From the NCBI GenBank assembly GCA_050084985.1, contig JBITNC010000001.1, positions 141,360,001 to 141,424,000 on the forward strand: a stretch of DNA of 64,000 nt, in the 5' to 3' direction. Below are positions 46,236-57,979 of the stretch, one piece after another. Numbering within the stretch: the stretch's first letter is position 1; each line of letters begins with the position of its first letter. The notes under the pieces are model-generated. The model was not told where the DNA came from, ran no database searches, and saw nothing but the letters and a program-made list of their open reading frames with translations. Origin of the DNA: Nageia nagi. Taxonomy: Eukaryota > Pinophyta. The translations under genes and the position numbers were made by a program.

Positions 46236-46714
46236 TGATGTAATTGAAGGATTCTATAAGCCAATATCACTTTGAAGCTTCTCTAAAAAATCTAACATTC
46301 ATCCTTATAGCAAAGCAATAATCAATCACACAAAAAAGAACACATCATGTATAGTGGTTCTTCCATCTCTTGGGAGTACATTCATTTTGAACCATAATTT
46401 TATTACTTATTACAATATGATTCTCCTACAAATCTTAAACAAAACTCTTACAAGAGCATTCCTACAACTCTACAAGACAAGCATTACCATGCTTGATCAA
46501 GTTATATAATGAGAGGGGTATCTCTCTTTTTATAAGAAAAAATCCACCTTTAACCTTCTTTTTACCCAAGGGTAAGGTTAAAGGTGTTTCTATATTTATT
46601 CCTCTTTTTATATTTATTCTATTAATGCTTTAATGTATCTAAAGATACTTTAAGAATTAAGTGAACTTACATTAAAGAGAAATATTACACAATATTACAT
46701 TACAATTTCCAACA
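46236..46714 (-). repeat. 3' LTR of the small LTR element
   Basis: It shares blocks with 48362-48819, such as AATCAATCACACAAAAAA, TGTATAGTGGTTCTTCCATC and the end TTACAATTTCCAACA. Its outer end carries about nine more bases (TGATGTAAT) than the partner. CTTATAAAAAG on the minus strand near 46530 may be the TATA box. Confidence 0.88.
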
Positions 46715-48289
46715 CTCTCCCTTTAATGCAAAATATTGGGTAGAGTAAAAAATACAAAGAGAAAAAGTAAGATAGAGTTCTTCTCTATACGTTTGAAGTA
46801 ATGCTTACTTCATCCTTAAGATGGTTGTGACTATAAGTATTGGCTTGACATCTTCATTATGACTTATAGAACATTATTTGCCATATTTTTTTAATTCCAT
46901 ATTGGGAAGTTATATCCATGTTGATGGATTGGTTGCCATATTTTTACTTCCATGTTGGGAAGTTATATCCATGATGATAGATTGATTTCCACTTTGCTAT
47001 TTGTTAGCAACTTTTAGTGGATGGAGTGGCTAAAAAGGTTCACCCTTATCCCACATTACAATCTTTGATGGAAAATTACATCCTTATTGGATTAATGCTA
47101 TCTTTTTCCGTCATATACATATTAACTAGTAGCATGGTTAAGATGGAATTTTAATTCACTCTTAGTAAATTCAAGTTTATTTATTATGGCATCTTGACTC
47201 ACTCTTGGTAAATTCAAGTTTATTTATTATGGAATTTTGACTCACTCTTGGTAAATTCAAGTTTATTTTATGTGTCTTATGCTTTGCCTTATAAATCTTA
47301 GTTTTATGTTTGGTCAAGTTGGCATTTGTGGCTTATGCTTTGTTTTGTAAATCTTGGTTTTGTGTTTAGTAAAGTTGGCATTTGTGGTTTATAAATATTG
47401 ATTTATTCAAGTGGTTATGCCTTTGAAAATCTTGACTTAGTGGTTTAGTTAAGTTGGCATTTGATCATTTGTGACATGGTTAAGATAACATGATCACATA
47501 AGTGTTTGTTTAGTGAAGTTGTCATCAAGGGGGAGAATTAAATTATGAAACATTATGATATGATGACACCTTCATATACCTTCCTATACCTTCAACAAAT
47601 ACAAAATAATGATATAAAATAAATAAACACAAAAACAAAAATCAAAATTTTTGATAAATATTGGTGATATTTTTTATATCCTTAGTTAAGAATGCATTTA
47701 TATCACTTGGTTGATCATGCATATGATATTGTTGTGAACATATGATATTTTTGATATCATGTTATGGTTGATACATTTTTTTTAGTATGCACATGTGATA
47801 AATAGTCAATGATGTATGTCATCTCTGATGTTGTGCATATGTGATGACTTGGTATTTTTGACCAATTTATGGATGACATCTATATTATATGAGTGTATAT
47901 GATGTATCTAATTGATTTTATTTATGAGGTGCTTGTAGCTTGCAAATTCTTCTTAAGATTGCAGGTTACTTCAAGTATGCAAGCTCATGGAGGTGTATCA
48001 TATCATGTTGTTGAATGACTACTCTTGTACAAAGAAAGTATTTTTTAGTTAATGATTGTATTGTAAAACTATTTGTTAAAATGATTAAGTATTTGAGCCA
48101 TTCTAGAACCATCTATATTGCATTACTTTCTCTTAATGAAAAAAAATGCTTGGATTTTATACTCTCAAGTGGTATCAGATTATATTTTTTTTCATCAAGA
48201 TACACACACACACATGTAAATTTATTTTTTTTACATATAAAAACTTATATATGAAAAATTTGATGAAATTTTATATATATAAATAAATG

Positions 48290-48332
<43 letters not shown>

Positions 48333-48346
48333 TGAATAAAAATAAT
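46715..48346. repeat. Mosaic interior of the small LTR element
   Basis: The first ~80 bp match the polypurine end of Copia family 3 (36110-36190) in the same orientation. About 46895-46990 holds a ~54-bp duplication around TTGGGAAGTTATATCCATG. 47158-47270 has a ~43-bp unit (ACTCTTGGTAAATTCAAGTT) nearly three times. 47271-47395 has a ~59-bp unit (CTTATGCTTTG, GTTGGCATTTGTGG) twice. A plus-sense purine run, CAAGGGGGAGAA, lies at about 47526. 47780-48130 matches the reverse complement of 36180-36560. Confidence 0.75.
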
Positions 48347-48380
48347 GCTTTGATACCACTTTGGAGTATAAAATCCAAGC
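48148..48380. repeat. 30-bp inverted repeat of LTR end and primer site, TA-rich loop
   Basis: Arm 48148-48177 (plus sense: GCTTGGATTTTATACTCTCA then AGTGGTATCA) and arm 48351-48380 are reverse complements at 28 of 30 bases. Each arm consists of an LTR 3' end followed by a tRNA-Met primer site, so the element carries two such junctions facing each other. The loop includes (TA)n at 48291-48329 and a CA run near 48204. Confidence 0.8.
48347..48358 (-). other. Primer-binding site of the small LTR element
   Basis: The minus strand reads TGGTATCAAAGC next to the 5' LTR, one change from the initiator tRNA-Met site. Confidence 0.8.
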
Positions 48381-48819
48381 ATTTGTTTTCATAAAGAGTG
48401 GATTTGAAAACTTTTTTCATCTTTGAGAAAGGAATGATCAATCACACAAAAAATAACACATCATGTATAGTGGTTCTTCCATCTCTTGGGAGTACATCCA
48501 TTTTGAACCATCATTCTATTACTTTTCACAAGATAACTTTTCTACAAATCCTCAACAAAGCTCATACAAGAGCATTCCTACAACTCTATAAGATAAGAAT
48601 TAACATGCTTGATCAAGTTACATAATGAGAGGGGTACCTCTCTATTTATAAGTAGAAATCCACCCTTTAACTTTTCTTTTACCCAAGGCTAAGGTTAAAG
48701 ATGTTTCCATATTTTTTTCTCTTTCTATATTTATTTTCTAAATACTTTAAGGTTTAAAGATACTTTAAGTATTAAGTGAACTTATATTAAAGAGAAATAT
48801 TACATTACAATTTCCAACA
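48362..48819 (-). repeat. 5' LTR of the small LTR element (458 bp)
   Basis: Begins TGGAGTATAAAATCC and ends TTTCCAACA on the plus strand (TG...CA). It directly adjoins the primer site on one side and the duplication CTAGG on the other. Confidence 0.88.
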
Positions 48820-48824
48820 CTAGG

Positions 48825-49915
48825 GTGCATATTAATGTTTTGTCTCAAGTTCCTCCTTCTTCTTCCCAAGTTGTTATACCTACATATGCTCATCCTCAAT
48901 ACCCTAATAAAAAAAAAGCATATGTTGGTGCTAGGCCAAGGGGAATTATGCCAACCCAATAATATTTTTAATCTTTTCAACATGTCCAAGATTTATCTCT
49001 TGGACAAACTCAATTTCTTCCTCAAGGTTTGCTTAACCAAATGGCTCAAGTGTTTATAGCTTAACCCCACCATGAAACATAAGTGAATGTTACTCCAAAA
49101 AAACAAGTTTATGAACCTCAAGGGAAAACTCAAGCAAATAATAATTATAAAGATTTAGGATATTAAGTTTTTGGGTCCTTTCTTCCATCCACTCATCATG
49201 ATAAGATTCTTAAGAAGTTTCAAGAGATAGAGAAAAGGCTTAATGATCAAGGTAAGTTTAAGCTATATATTTGATCTATTTGTAATAAACCAATCCATCG
49301 ATACATCCCCATCAAGGATTTCCCTTACAAGTTTGAAGTTCCCAAAATGGATAAATTCAAGGGAAAGCAGGACCCTAAGGAACATCTAAGGAAATTCAAG
49401 TACTCTTGTTACATCATAGCTAGTGATGATGTTCTTATGTTGAGAACATTTCCTATAAACTTGGTGGGACAAGCCTTGTATTGGTATAATAACTTGCCTC
49501 AACATAATATCTTCTCTTTTGAGCAATTAGCTAATCAATTCCTAGATCATTTTGGGATAAACATAAGGAAGAGATCCTTTATCATGGATTTGAATAAGTT
49601 ATACCAATTTGATGATGAGTCAATATTAGACTATGTCAATGGAGAGTGGTTGTGATCAATATGCCCTATAGTTCACCTCAATAAGAGTTGGTCAAGTTGT
49701 TTTCTAGGAGTTGTAACAAGCATATTTCTTCTATCTTACAAATTCAAAGGAACCTTACCTTTGAAGATGCCTTAGCCAAAGCAAAGATCATTGAAGAAGT
49801 AAACATTCAAGAGGATGAAATAAATCTAAGCAAAAAAGATAATAATAATAATCATAAGATTCACAACAATGGTGGAAATCCCAACCAACCTCAACCTAGG
49901 CCACAAGCAAAATAA
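48825..49915 (+). pseudogene. Gypsy C gag (capsid part)
   Basis: After the insertion the gag frame resumes (QVPPSSSQVVIPTYAHPQY). The capsid domain at 49347-49655 reads DKFKGKQDPKEHLRKFKYSC, then TFPINLVGQALYWYNNLPQH, FEQLANQFLDHF and RSFIMDLNKLYQFDDESILD, the Retrotrans_gag pattern. 49688-49915 continues with LTFEDALAKAKIIEEVNI and a charged Asn/Gln-rich tail. No clear zinc knuckle is seen. Stops occur at 49653 and elsewhere. Confidence 0.85.
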
Positions 49916-50639
49916 GTCACATATGCGATTAATCAAACACCATGTATCCTACAACTAGCACCTTCTAGTCAAAGGAGCAACCAACCAAGAAACCAATACC
50001 AACAATAAGATTAAGGGAAATATAATCAAGTTAATCAAGAAAATTAGGGTAATCAAGTTAATATCAACCAAAACCTCCTATAACACCAAGGAAAACACAA
50101 CAACAACAAAGGAATTGGACACCATTAGTGAAGTCCATTGAGGATATACTCAGGAAACTTCTAGATGCTAAACTAGTTATGCTTCCTAAGCTAAGATAAT
50201 AGGACCCTAATGGTGGAAGGTCACAATGGTATAGGGATGATGAGTTTTTTCCTTCCATCATTAATAAGGACATGCAAATAATAAGAGTTAACATTTAAGG
50301 GCCATAATTAAAGATTAATTGATGATGGTCATGTATCCATAGGACCACCCCAAGGTTAACCCAATAGGGATTTGGTGGTATATTAAAATTATTTACCAGG
50401 ACATGGTCCCAGTGTAAACCAAGTGAGTACCATGGTTTCCATGTTAAGATAAGTAACACATAGTGGTCCCTTACCAAAAACATTTGTTGGTAAGATTGGC
50501 ATTGAGCTAGTTCATGTTGCCACTCGTACAAGAAGGGGAGGTGAGAGAGCATCTCTCCTTAGAGATGTAAGAGCAAGAGAATAACAACTAGTTCAAAATA
50601 AATTAGAGTAACAATTACAATTAACTCCTACTACGTTAT

Positions 50640-51260
50640 TCTTATGGGACTTATTGCAACAATCCAAGGCTCATTGGGATGCATTGAATGATATACTTAA
50701 TACCATTGATTGGTATAATGATGGTCCTAGTACCTTTATGGAATTTTGTACTATAGTTCAATATTATATTAGCCTTTCTATCATTTTTTATATGGATGAG
50801 GTATATCATACCACAAGATCCTGTAAGAAGCATCCAAATATTTACATTATTGCATATATAAATAGTAAAGGAGTTAAGAGAGTTATGATTGATGAAGGGT
50901 TAGTTATCAATGTGGTATCTATAGTGGTATTTTAAAATCTTGGTATACCTATGTCATACTTGAGTGCTCCCACTTTTATCATTAGGGCCTTCAATAATAT
51001 CTTATCTACTACCTTGGAAGTTTTTGTGATTCCTATTAAGGTTGGAGTGACATCAGTTCGTACACCTTATCATGTTGTTGAGGGTTAGATGTAGTATAAT
51101 ATTCTTATGGGCTAACCTTGGATTGATGAGATGAAGGGTATATCCTCCTAGAGGCATGGTTTCTTAAAGTATTTGTATGATGGTAAGACTCATTGCATTC
51201 TAGTGGATTGTAAACCGTTTAGCCATTGCAACCTTATCAAAGATCTTGATATATTTTCTA
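50640..51260 (+). pseudogene. Gypsy C aspartic protease
   Basis: The frame 50654-50935 ends IIAYINSKGVKRVMIDEGLV and INVVS, matching the Tat protease pattern (xxxxVNGxxVxRxLVDTGASVNI) with D-E-G at the active site in place of D-T/G-G. After a stop it continues LGIPMSYLSAPTFIIRAFNN and, past 51080, ILMG-stop-PWIDEMKGISS, the conserved LLGRPWIH block. Confidence 0.8.
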
Positions 51261-52479
51261 TGTCAAGTTTTTTTCCCATCACTATCCTTGTGAAGAATAA
51301 TCCCAATCAAGCATCATATAGCTTACAAGGTCCCCAATCCTTGCATCCTAATCCTAATCAATCTATTGGGCCATAACCTTCATCATCATCACCTTGATTG
51401 GTGTACCTCACCTTACAAGTAGTCATGGATAGTCATCCATTGAGTCTTCATCATCCAAATCATTGGGTTTGAGGCCTTAGGTCAAGAACCCTCAACCTAA
51501 GCCCACTCAACCTCAATCCTACAATCAAGTTCCCCTACATAATGACCTTTATTAGTTATCAGATATGCCACTTTGACCTTTCTAAGAGGAAAGTTGTCAT
51601 ACCTCTTCATTTGATCATGTTACCAAGGATAAGGATGATGATGATGATGATTCTAATCCTTACCCTATTATGGTGCAATATGCCAATCTAATTTTGGGGA
51701 ATATCAAATTTAGAATGTATCATGTGATGTTTAATTAGTCAAGGATTTTAGTTGATCTTAGGATGCCTCCATATCTATTAGGTCTATAATCCCTTTAGGC
51801 TAAAGTCCTAAGTAGTCCTTTTTCATTTATGTTGGTGTTGATTATCCATATGATGTTCCTTTGACCATCCTTTGAAAGAGAATTTTTGTGATGAATTTGG
51901 TTACTTGTCTTGTCCTAATTTTATTCAATGATATTTTCCACATTGTAAATGCTAAGGTTATGGATTAGTTAAGTATGAATAAGGTATGGTCTATGCCTTC
52001 AAAACTTCTTTTTAAGCTAGTCATGAAAAATGGGACCTTGGTTTTAAGGATCCTAAATTTTCTATGCTTGAAGAGGAGTTTTCCAACTTGACATTCATGA
52101 TCATTCCTTTGATGTTGATGATGTTGGTCTTTGTTTTCATCCTTCTAGTCATTTATAATCATATTTCTCTATTCCTTTGGATTTCTTTTATGATCTCTTA
52201 GTTTTATACATGATTTTTTTTATCAATATGGTCTCTATCCATGAGCTTGATTTTTTTTATCACCCACTTAATGGTGACTCTTTTATTGCTATTGGTATTG
52301 AATCCATAGATTTCTCCCTACCACCATTAGGTTTTTTTTCACCACATGATGTTTTTGTTCCTCTCATTATTCCTTTGATGAGGCATATTTTTCAAATTTT
52401 GTATCATCTATTTCTGATCCCATCAAAGATGATTACTCATATCTTCTCATCCTTAAACAACTTAAAGAGGGGTACCACA

Positions 52480-53540
52480 TGCATGTTGGGGGCCTAGTCA
52501 AGATCAAAATTAGTGATGATCCTAAGAACCCTAAGATTATTTATGTTGGTTATGTTTTGAATGGGTCTATGTGTGATCTAGCTATATCCATGTTAGTCTA
52601 TTATCATAAGCTTTTATCTTTTAGTGATATTTATATGCTATTATTATATCCAAATCTTGTAGTGCATAATATCATAACTTATCTTGATACCAAACCAATC
52701 AATCAAAAGCCTAATAAAGTCAATATATTCCAATCCCTTCTAATCAAGAATGAGCTTCAAAATATTTTAAGGCTCACTTGATTGAATATATTGATTACCC
52801 CAAGAAGGTTTCCAATATGGTTCCTATTAGTAAGCTTTATGGTTATATTTGTATTTACATATATTTTGGTGATCTTAACAATGTGTATCCAAAGGATGAT
52901 TTCCCTCTACCCAATATTGATATCTTTGTCAATAACACTACCAGATATGAGATTTTATCTCTTATGGATAATTTTTGAGCTATAAAAAAATTTAGGTCAA
53001 CCCTAATGATCAACATAAAATAGCCTTCACCACCCCTTGGGGGACCTATTGTTATAGAGTCATGCCTTTTTTTCTTAAGAATGTTGGTGCCACCTATCAA
53101 AGATTCATGACCTATATATTTCATGACATGATGCCTTATAATGTGAAATATTATGTTGATGATATTTTAGCCAAGTCCAAGATACATGAAGGACATTGAG
53201 ATGTTCTTCACAAGGTATTTCATCATCTCCTTGAGCATAATGTTAGATTGAACCCTAATAAGTGTGTGTTTGGTATCACATTAGGTAAGATTCTAGGTTT
53301 CATTATGTCGAAGCAAGGCATTGATATTGATCCTAAAAAGGTAAAAACTATCATTGATATACCTTAGCATAATCTCAAAACCTTTAGATATCTTCAAGGT
53401 AAAATCATAGCCATTCATTGCTTTATAGCTCAACTTTCAAATAAGTATCATCCTTTTAGTGAGCTCTTGAATAAGGGTGTTGTCTTTGAGTGAAATGAGA
53501 AGTGCCAATCATATTTTGAGGATATTAATCATTATCTCAT
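52480..53540 (+). pseudogene. Gypsy C reverse transcriptase
   Basis: RT text is found in shifting frames. MIEYIDYPKKVSNMVPISK and YPKDDFPLPNIDIFVNNTTR (52778-52978) match the NxxCPKDxFPLPxIDxLVDxT block. Next come FTTPWGTY-like text, RFMTYIFHDMMPYNVKYYVD and the catalytic YVDD at 53152-53163, then KSKIHEGH, FHHLLEHNVRLNPNKCVFGI and GFIMSKQGIDIDPKKVKTII. Stops are frequent. YVDD itself is intact. Confidence 0.88.
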
Positions 53541-53890
53541 CACTCCTCCTATCTTAACCCCTCTTAGGTATGGTATTCCTTTTTATATTTACCTTTCAAT
53601 GACCAACTTTGCTTTTGGTGTCATGCTTTCTCAAAAGAATGCTCAAGGTAAGGAGTAAGCTATCTATTACCTTAGTCATACCCTTATTAATTATAAGGTT
53701 AGATATATCTATATAGAGCATGTTTTCCTTACCATTATATTCACAACCAAGAATTTGCATCATTACATGCTTAATCACATGGATTTTGTAATTTTTTATG
53801 CTAATCTCCCCCAACATATGATAAGCAAGACTTATCATAATTATTGAACGTCTAGGTGTATCATGTTTTTATCTAAGTTTGACCTTAATT
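53541..53890 (+). pseudogene. Gypsy C RNase H (first)
   Basis: Reads PPILTPLRYGIPFYIYLSMT, FAFGVMLSQKNAQGKE, IYYLSHTLINYKVRYIYIEH and LHHYMLNHMDFVIFYANL. This follows the RNase H-like domain of Gypsy pol (L.LYLSVSD.AIGAVLxQ...G.E.PIYYLSRTLxxxExRYxxIEK). The first Asp of the active site is Asn or Thr here. Confidence 0.82.
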
Positions 53891-53989
53891 TTATTAGTTA
53901 TAGATCCATTAAGGGTTAGGTCATAGTAAGTCAATTGGATGAATCATCCCTTCCTAATAATTCTCCTCTTTATATTAATATCCATGATG

Positions 53990-54420
53990 AGGATATCTTT
54001 AAGATTGATGAAGAGGAAGAGTTTGTTTATGCTCACAAGGACTTTGACATGACTATGTACTTTTATGGATCCAAGTATGAGCAAGGGGATGGTGCATGAG
54101 TTTTCTTATTCACACCTTAGGATGTTCCTATCCCTTATTTAAGTTGGCTTTCCCTTGTGCAAATAATAATATAGAGTATGAAACCTTGATCCTAAATCTT
54201 AGGACTGCCATCAACCTCAAGATTGAGAGACTATTGATATATGGTGATTATCTCTTAGTCCTTAATTGAATCTTGGAATTTTATCAATATCATAATGAAC
54301 TCTTTAAGTTTTATAAAGAATAGGTCTTCAAACTCCTTAAGTGGTTTAAAGCCTATAAGATTGAGTCAGCCCCTAGGTCCTCCAATCAGTTTATGGATAC
54401 CATGGCTTCTTTAGGGTTAC
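53990..54420 (+). pseudogene. Gypsy C second (archaeal-type) RNase H
   Basis: DFDMTMYFYGSKYEQGDGA begins near 54040, matching W.LYFDGSKSxxGAGAGVVL of the extra RNase H in Tat/Ogre elements, with the first Asp changed to Tyr. Then follow text like FLFTP-DVPIPYLSW, a frame change, NNIEYETLILNLRTAIN with the family's AEYEALILGL block, and a YGD-type block near 54240. This domain is the lineage marker. Confidence 0.75.
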
Positions 54421-54639
54421 TTATTCCACCAAATGCACATCTACACATCCAACATATGAATGTTTTGACCATAAAATATTCATCCCTTGAGTCATGTTAT
54501 CTTCCCCTCTCATTGAAGATAGTGTCATTGAGATTTATGTTGAGTCTCAAGACTTATGGTACAAGCAACTTCATGAGTACCTCAAGTGGAATGCCCTTCC
54601 TTCTAACATGTATCATAGTGAGAAGTGTGCTTTCAAGAA

Positions 54640-55699
54640 TCATGCTACTTGATACATGCTTTTGGGTGACATCTTGTATAAGTGATCCTTCAATGGAGTC
54701 CTTTGTTATCTTGAGCTTCGTAATCAACAAATTACCATGTTAGATTATCATAATGGTATTTGTGGTGGACACTTTAATGACACTACTATCATTAAGCACA
54801 TATTACAAATGGGTTATTACTAGCCCAACATGGAGCATGACTATAATGAATATGTTAGGAAGTGCATCAAGTTTCAATAGAATGCTCATCTTCAACATTT
54901 CTCATCTCAACCTCTTCAGCCCATCCAAGCCATGTGGCTTTTCTTCTAATGGGGTTTCAATCTTGTCAATCAATTTGTACCCCCTTGGATGGAGGTCATA
55001 ATTTGATTATCACTACCACTGAGTACTTTACCAAGTGGGTTAAGGAGATCCCTTTAATCTCTACTACTAGACCCAAGATATTATCTTTTATAAAGACCCA
55101 TATCATATGTTGATTTGGTATTCTTGCTAGGATTCTTATTGATAATAATGCTAATTTCAAGAATCAACATATGAGGAGAATATGTAATTGATATCATATT
55201 AAGAAATCATTACCCAAGCCTTACTACCCTTAGGTTAATGGTCAAGTCAAAATGGACATTAAGAGGTTGTTATGATTCTCAAGAAAATGATCAATGATAA
55301 TCATGCCTCTTAGGTTTGAGATCCCTTCCTTATTTGTGTCACTCAAGGATCTTATCCTCAATGAACAAACTCATCAAGCTCTACTAGATCAACTTAATTT
55401 TCTTGATGAGAGACATATCAATATGATTGAGCATTACAAGGTTTATCAAGAGCATATCCAAAGGGCATTGAATAAGAAGGTCCAACCTTGTGAGTTTCAA
55501 TTAGGTGATCTTATTCTCAAAGAGAATCAACAATAGTCCCATATTGAGCATCCTCTTAGGGACAAGTTTTCCCCTAATTGGTTTGGACCCTATATCATCA
55601 AGCATTAGATTAGTTTAAGTGTATACCACCTTACAAATTTATAAGGATGAGAAGAACTTGAGCCTATTAATATCATCCATCTTCATAATTTTCATGCTT
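54640..55699 (+). pseudogene. Gypsy C integrase
   Basis: The zinc-binding N-terminus reads MLDYHNGICGGHFNDTTIIK, MGYY and YVRKCIKFQ (second Cys of C-x2-C changed to Phe). The core reads LIITTTEYFTKWVKEIPLIS, SFIKTHIIC and a PYYP-VNGQVK block near 55220 (catalytic Glu not evident). The tail reads NKKVQPCEFQLGDLILKENQ and closes with INIIHLHNFHA, the usual end of Tat pol. The TGA at 55699 closes it. Confidence 0.85.
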
Positions 55700-57974
55700 G
55701 AATTTTATTTTATTTTTAGTGTATCCATCTCGTCATCCTTCATTTTGTGTTTATTTTCTAATGACATCTTGATCAAATTCATATTCTCATCCACCCTGAG
55801 TTGGGGATCATACCTTAGGTGTAGGTACTTGTGTTTCTCTTAGGCATTTAATCATTTCACATCATTTACTCATTTGTTTATTTTTGATCATCCCATCAAG
55901 AGTTGATACTCATGCCTACTCCTTATTTCATAGTTATGCATTCATGAACAATGCAATATAGGACCATATTCACTCATCTCCTAACCATATTATGTCATGT
56001 CCTTGATTTATACATTTTTCATCATATTTCATCACTTTCATTGATCATGTTATTTGGTATCAATATTGGTTCTCCTTTAGGATTGACCATTGGAAACTAT
56101 CTCTTGAATCCCCAACAAAGTAAGAATAATCCTATACATGTGTGGAAGTTGGTACCTTATGTACCTATAGGATCTAAGATATTATTTTTCCATTTCTTGT
56201 GTTGTGCCATTTTACTAACATCATTGTATGTCCATTCATGTTTCTTGTCATCTTGTCTCATCTGTGGTTCCTTATGAGGATGTAACTACTTGGGTCACAA
56301 CCACTTCAGGTTACCTTTCATCATTCTCTCAATTTTGACCATAGGTTGTTACTATCATAGTTTTTGAGGTATATCCTTATGTTATAGTTGACTTGTGAGT
56401 TGTGACATGTTTAGACATCCTTTGATGCCATGTTTCTTGTTTTGTCATTTAGCATTTTTGCCATTTATATCACTTGTGTTTTTCTGTATTATCATTTGCA
56501 TATATCATGTTATTATTCTTAATCACTTTATTTATCATTGGTATTTAGGTCAATGACTTTTGTTTCATTCATTTAACCTATTTCAGCCATTTTCTGCTTG
56601 GCCTATGTAGCTACTTAGCCCTATGTGGTACCTCGATAAGCATGTATGTAAACATAGATATTTCTTGTATGTTTTTTAAAATTAATATTTTATGTTCTTC
56701 TTATATCATTTTAAGTCATCCCATTTAGTTTCATCACATTTTGAAGTTGTTTTCTACTATTTTGAATTTTAGGGATGTAAGTCTTGAAATATGACCTCTA
56801 TGAAAATTGGATATTTAATTTATCCTTTTGAAGTATTAAATGATGTCCTTTTTCATATCCATATTTCAATCATCCTTTATTGATATAAATGTGATCATCA
56901 TGTCAAATTTAAAATCAATAGCTTATTTTTTAATATATTTTCAAATGCCAAATTTGGGGCTACTTGGAATGGAATGCTTTCAGTGACCACTGAAGGATGT
57001 CACAACTTGTTAAGTTGCCTTTAGTTTGCACTTTATAAATTGGTCAAATTGACCCCATTTTTTGATCCATTTGATCTTGCACTTATATCAAACTACCTAA
57101 AATCATGTCATCTAATCTATTTAGAATTTTGGCAAGACAGTCACTTAATATCTTGCCTCAAAATTCTCCATTTTTCACTTTTGTACTTTGTGAAATTTTG
57201 TTGCGGTCTTATTTTGGGCTACTTTGTGGTGTCACTTTTATGTGAAATAAATCATGTTTACCTTGTCACCACTACATAACACATCATGTGGTCTTTTCTA
57301 ATCATGTCAACTTACTTGTTCATGGTCATTTTTCACACGTACTTTCATCCAATGTTGTGATGTTTATTCTTGTTTATTTTAGTCCCCTTGTTGTTACAAA
57401 TTATTGTGTATTGCCTTGTTAGAGGTGTTTATCACTTATTTATTATTCATCAATTTATCCTTTCTTATCGAATCATTACTTATTGTTCATAAATTTTTGT
57501 TCATCATTGTTTGTCATCACTTATTATTGTCTCATTTATCTATATTTTATCATTTATGTGATCTTTATTCTTATTATTTTTTTTGGTTACCTTTTATCAT
57601 TTTTGTCTTTTTACTTGGTGTTCATTTTAGGCTTCTTCATTTGTGTCCATTGTGTGTGTTTATTTTATCACATAAACATCATTTCTTATTTATTGTTCAT
57701 AGATTTGTGTATTTATTACATGTCTATTGCATACATTTATGTGGTTTATTCATCATGTATTTACATAATTTTTCATTTCATCCTTAGGTTTTTTATCCAT
57801 ACATACACATGTGTTATACATTTTTATTTTATGTATATTTTATACATAAATCTCATTGTTTGAATTTCATATGTATAATTGCATTATCCATTCACACATA
57901 TAGGTAAGACAAAACATACACTATCATTAGGCATCATAGAATATGTACTACCAAGCATCCACACATAACATAAC
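55700..57974. other. Gene-free, pyrimidine-rich stretch downstream of Gypsy C
   Basis: GAGTTGGGGATC (55798-55809) and AATTTGGGGCT (about 56951) resemble polypurine tracts of Tat elements, but no LTR partner for the left side was recognised. Overlapping open frames at 57404-57863 are only the result of T/C-rich low-complexity text. ATAAG at 57975-57979 is the target duplication of the next element. Confidence 0.5.
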
Positions 57975-57979
57975 ATAAG

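Larger units (their letters stand above)
46236..48819 (-). mobile_element. Small non-coding LTR element with inverted interior
   Basis: LTRs of about 470 bp lie at 46236-46714 and 48362-48819, with duplication CTAGG outside (46231-46235 and 48820-48824). Removing the element and one CTAGG rejoins Gypsy C cleanly. The primer site (48347-48358) and polypurine tract (46715-46728) give minus orientation. The 1.65-kb interior has no coding frame. It has tandem repeats, a segment inverted relative to Copia family 3, a 30-bp inverted repeat and a TA microsatellite. It is too long for a typical TRIM and is probably mobilised by Copia family 3. Confidence 0.88.
42640..55699 (+). mobile_element. Ty3/Gypsy element C, Tat lineage, split by a smaller LTR element
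   Basis: A decayed gag-pol runs from 45118 to 55699 in the order gag, protease, RT, RNase H, second RNase H, integrase. It is interrupted at 46236-48819. The second, archaeal-type RNase H after the usual one marks the Tat (Ogre) lineage of plant Gypsy. A plausible 5' LTR starts TGTAGACACC at 42640, but its end, the primer site and a 3' LTR could not be fixed, so the outer limits are uncertain. Confidence 0.8.

Noticed and set aside
57404-57863. Two long overlapping plus-strand frames rich in Phe, Leu, Ile and His
   Set aside because: They come from T/C-rich low-complexity text that is open in several frames at once. No domain and no start context are seen.
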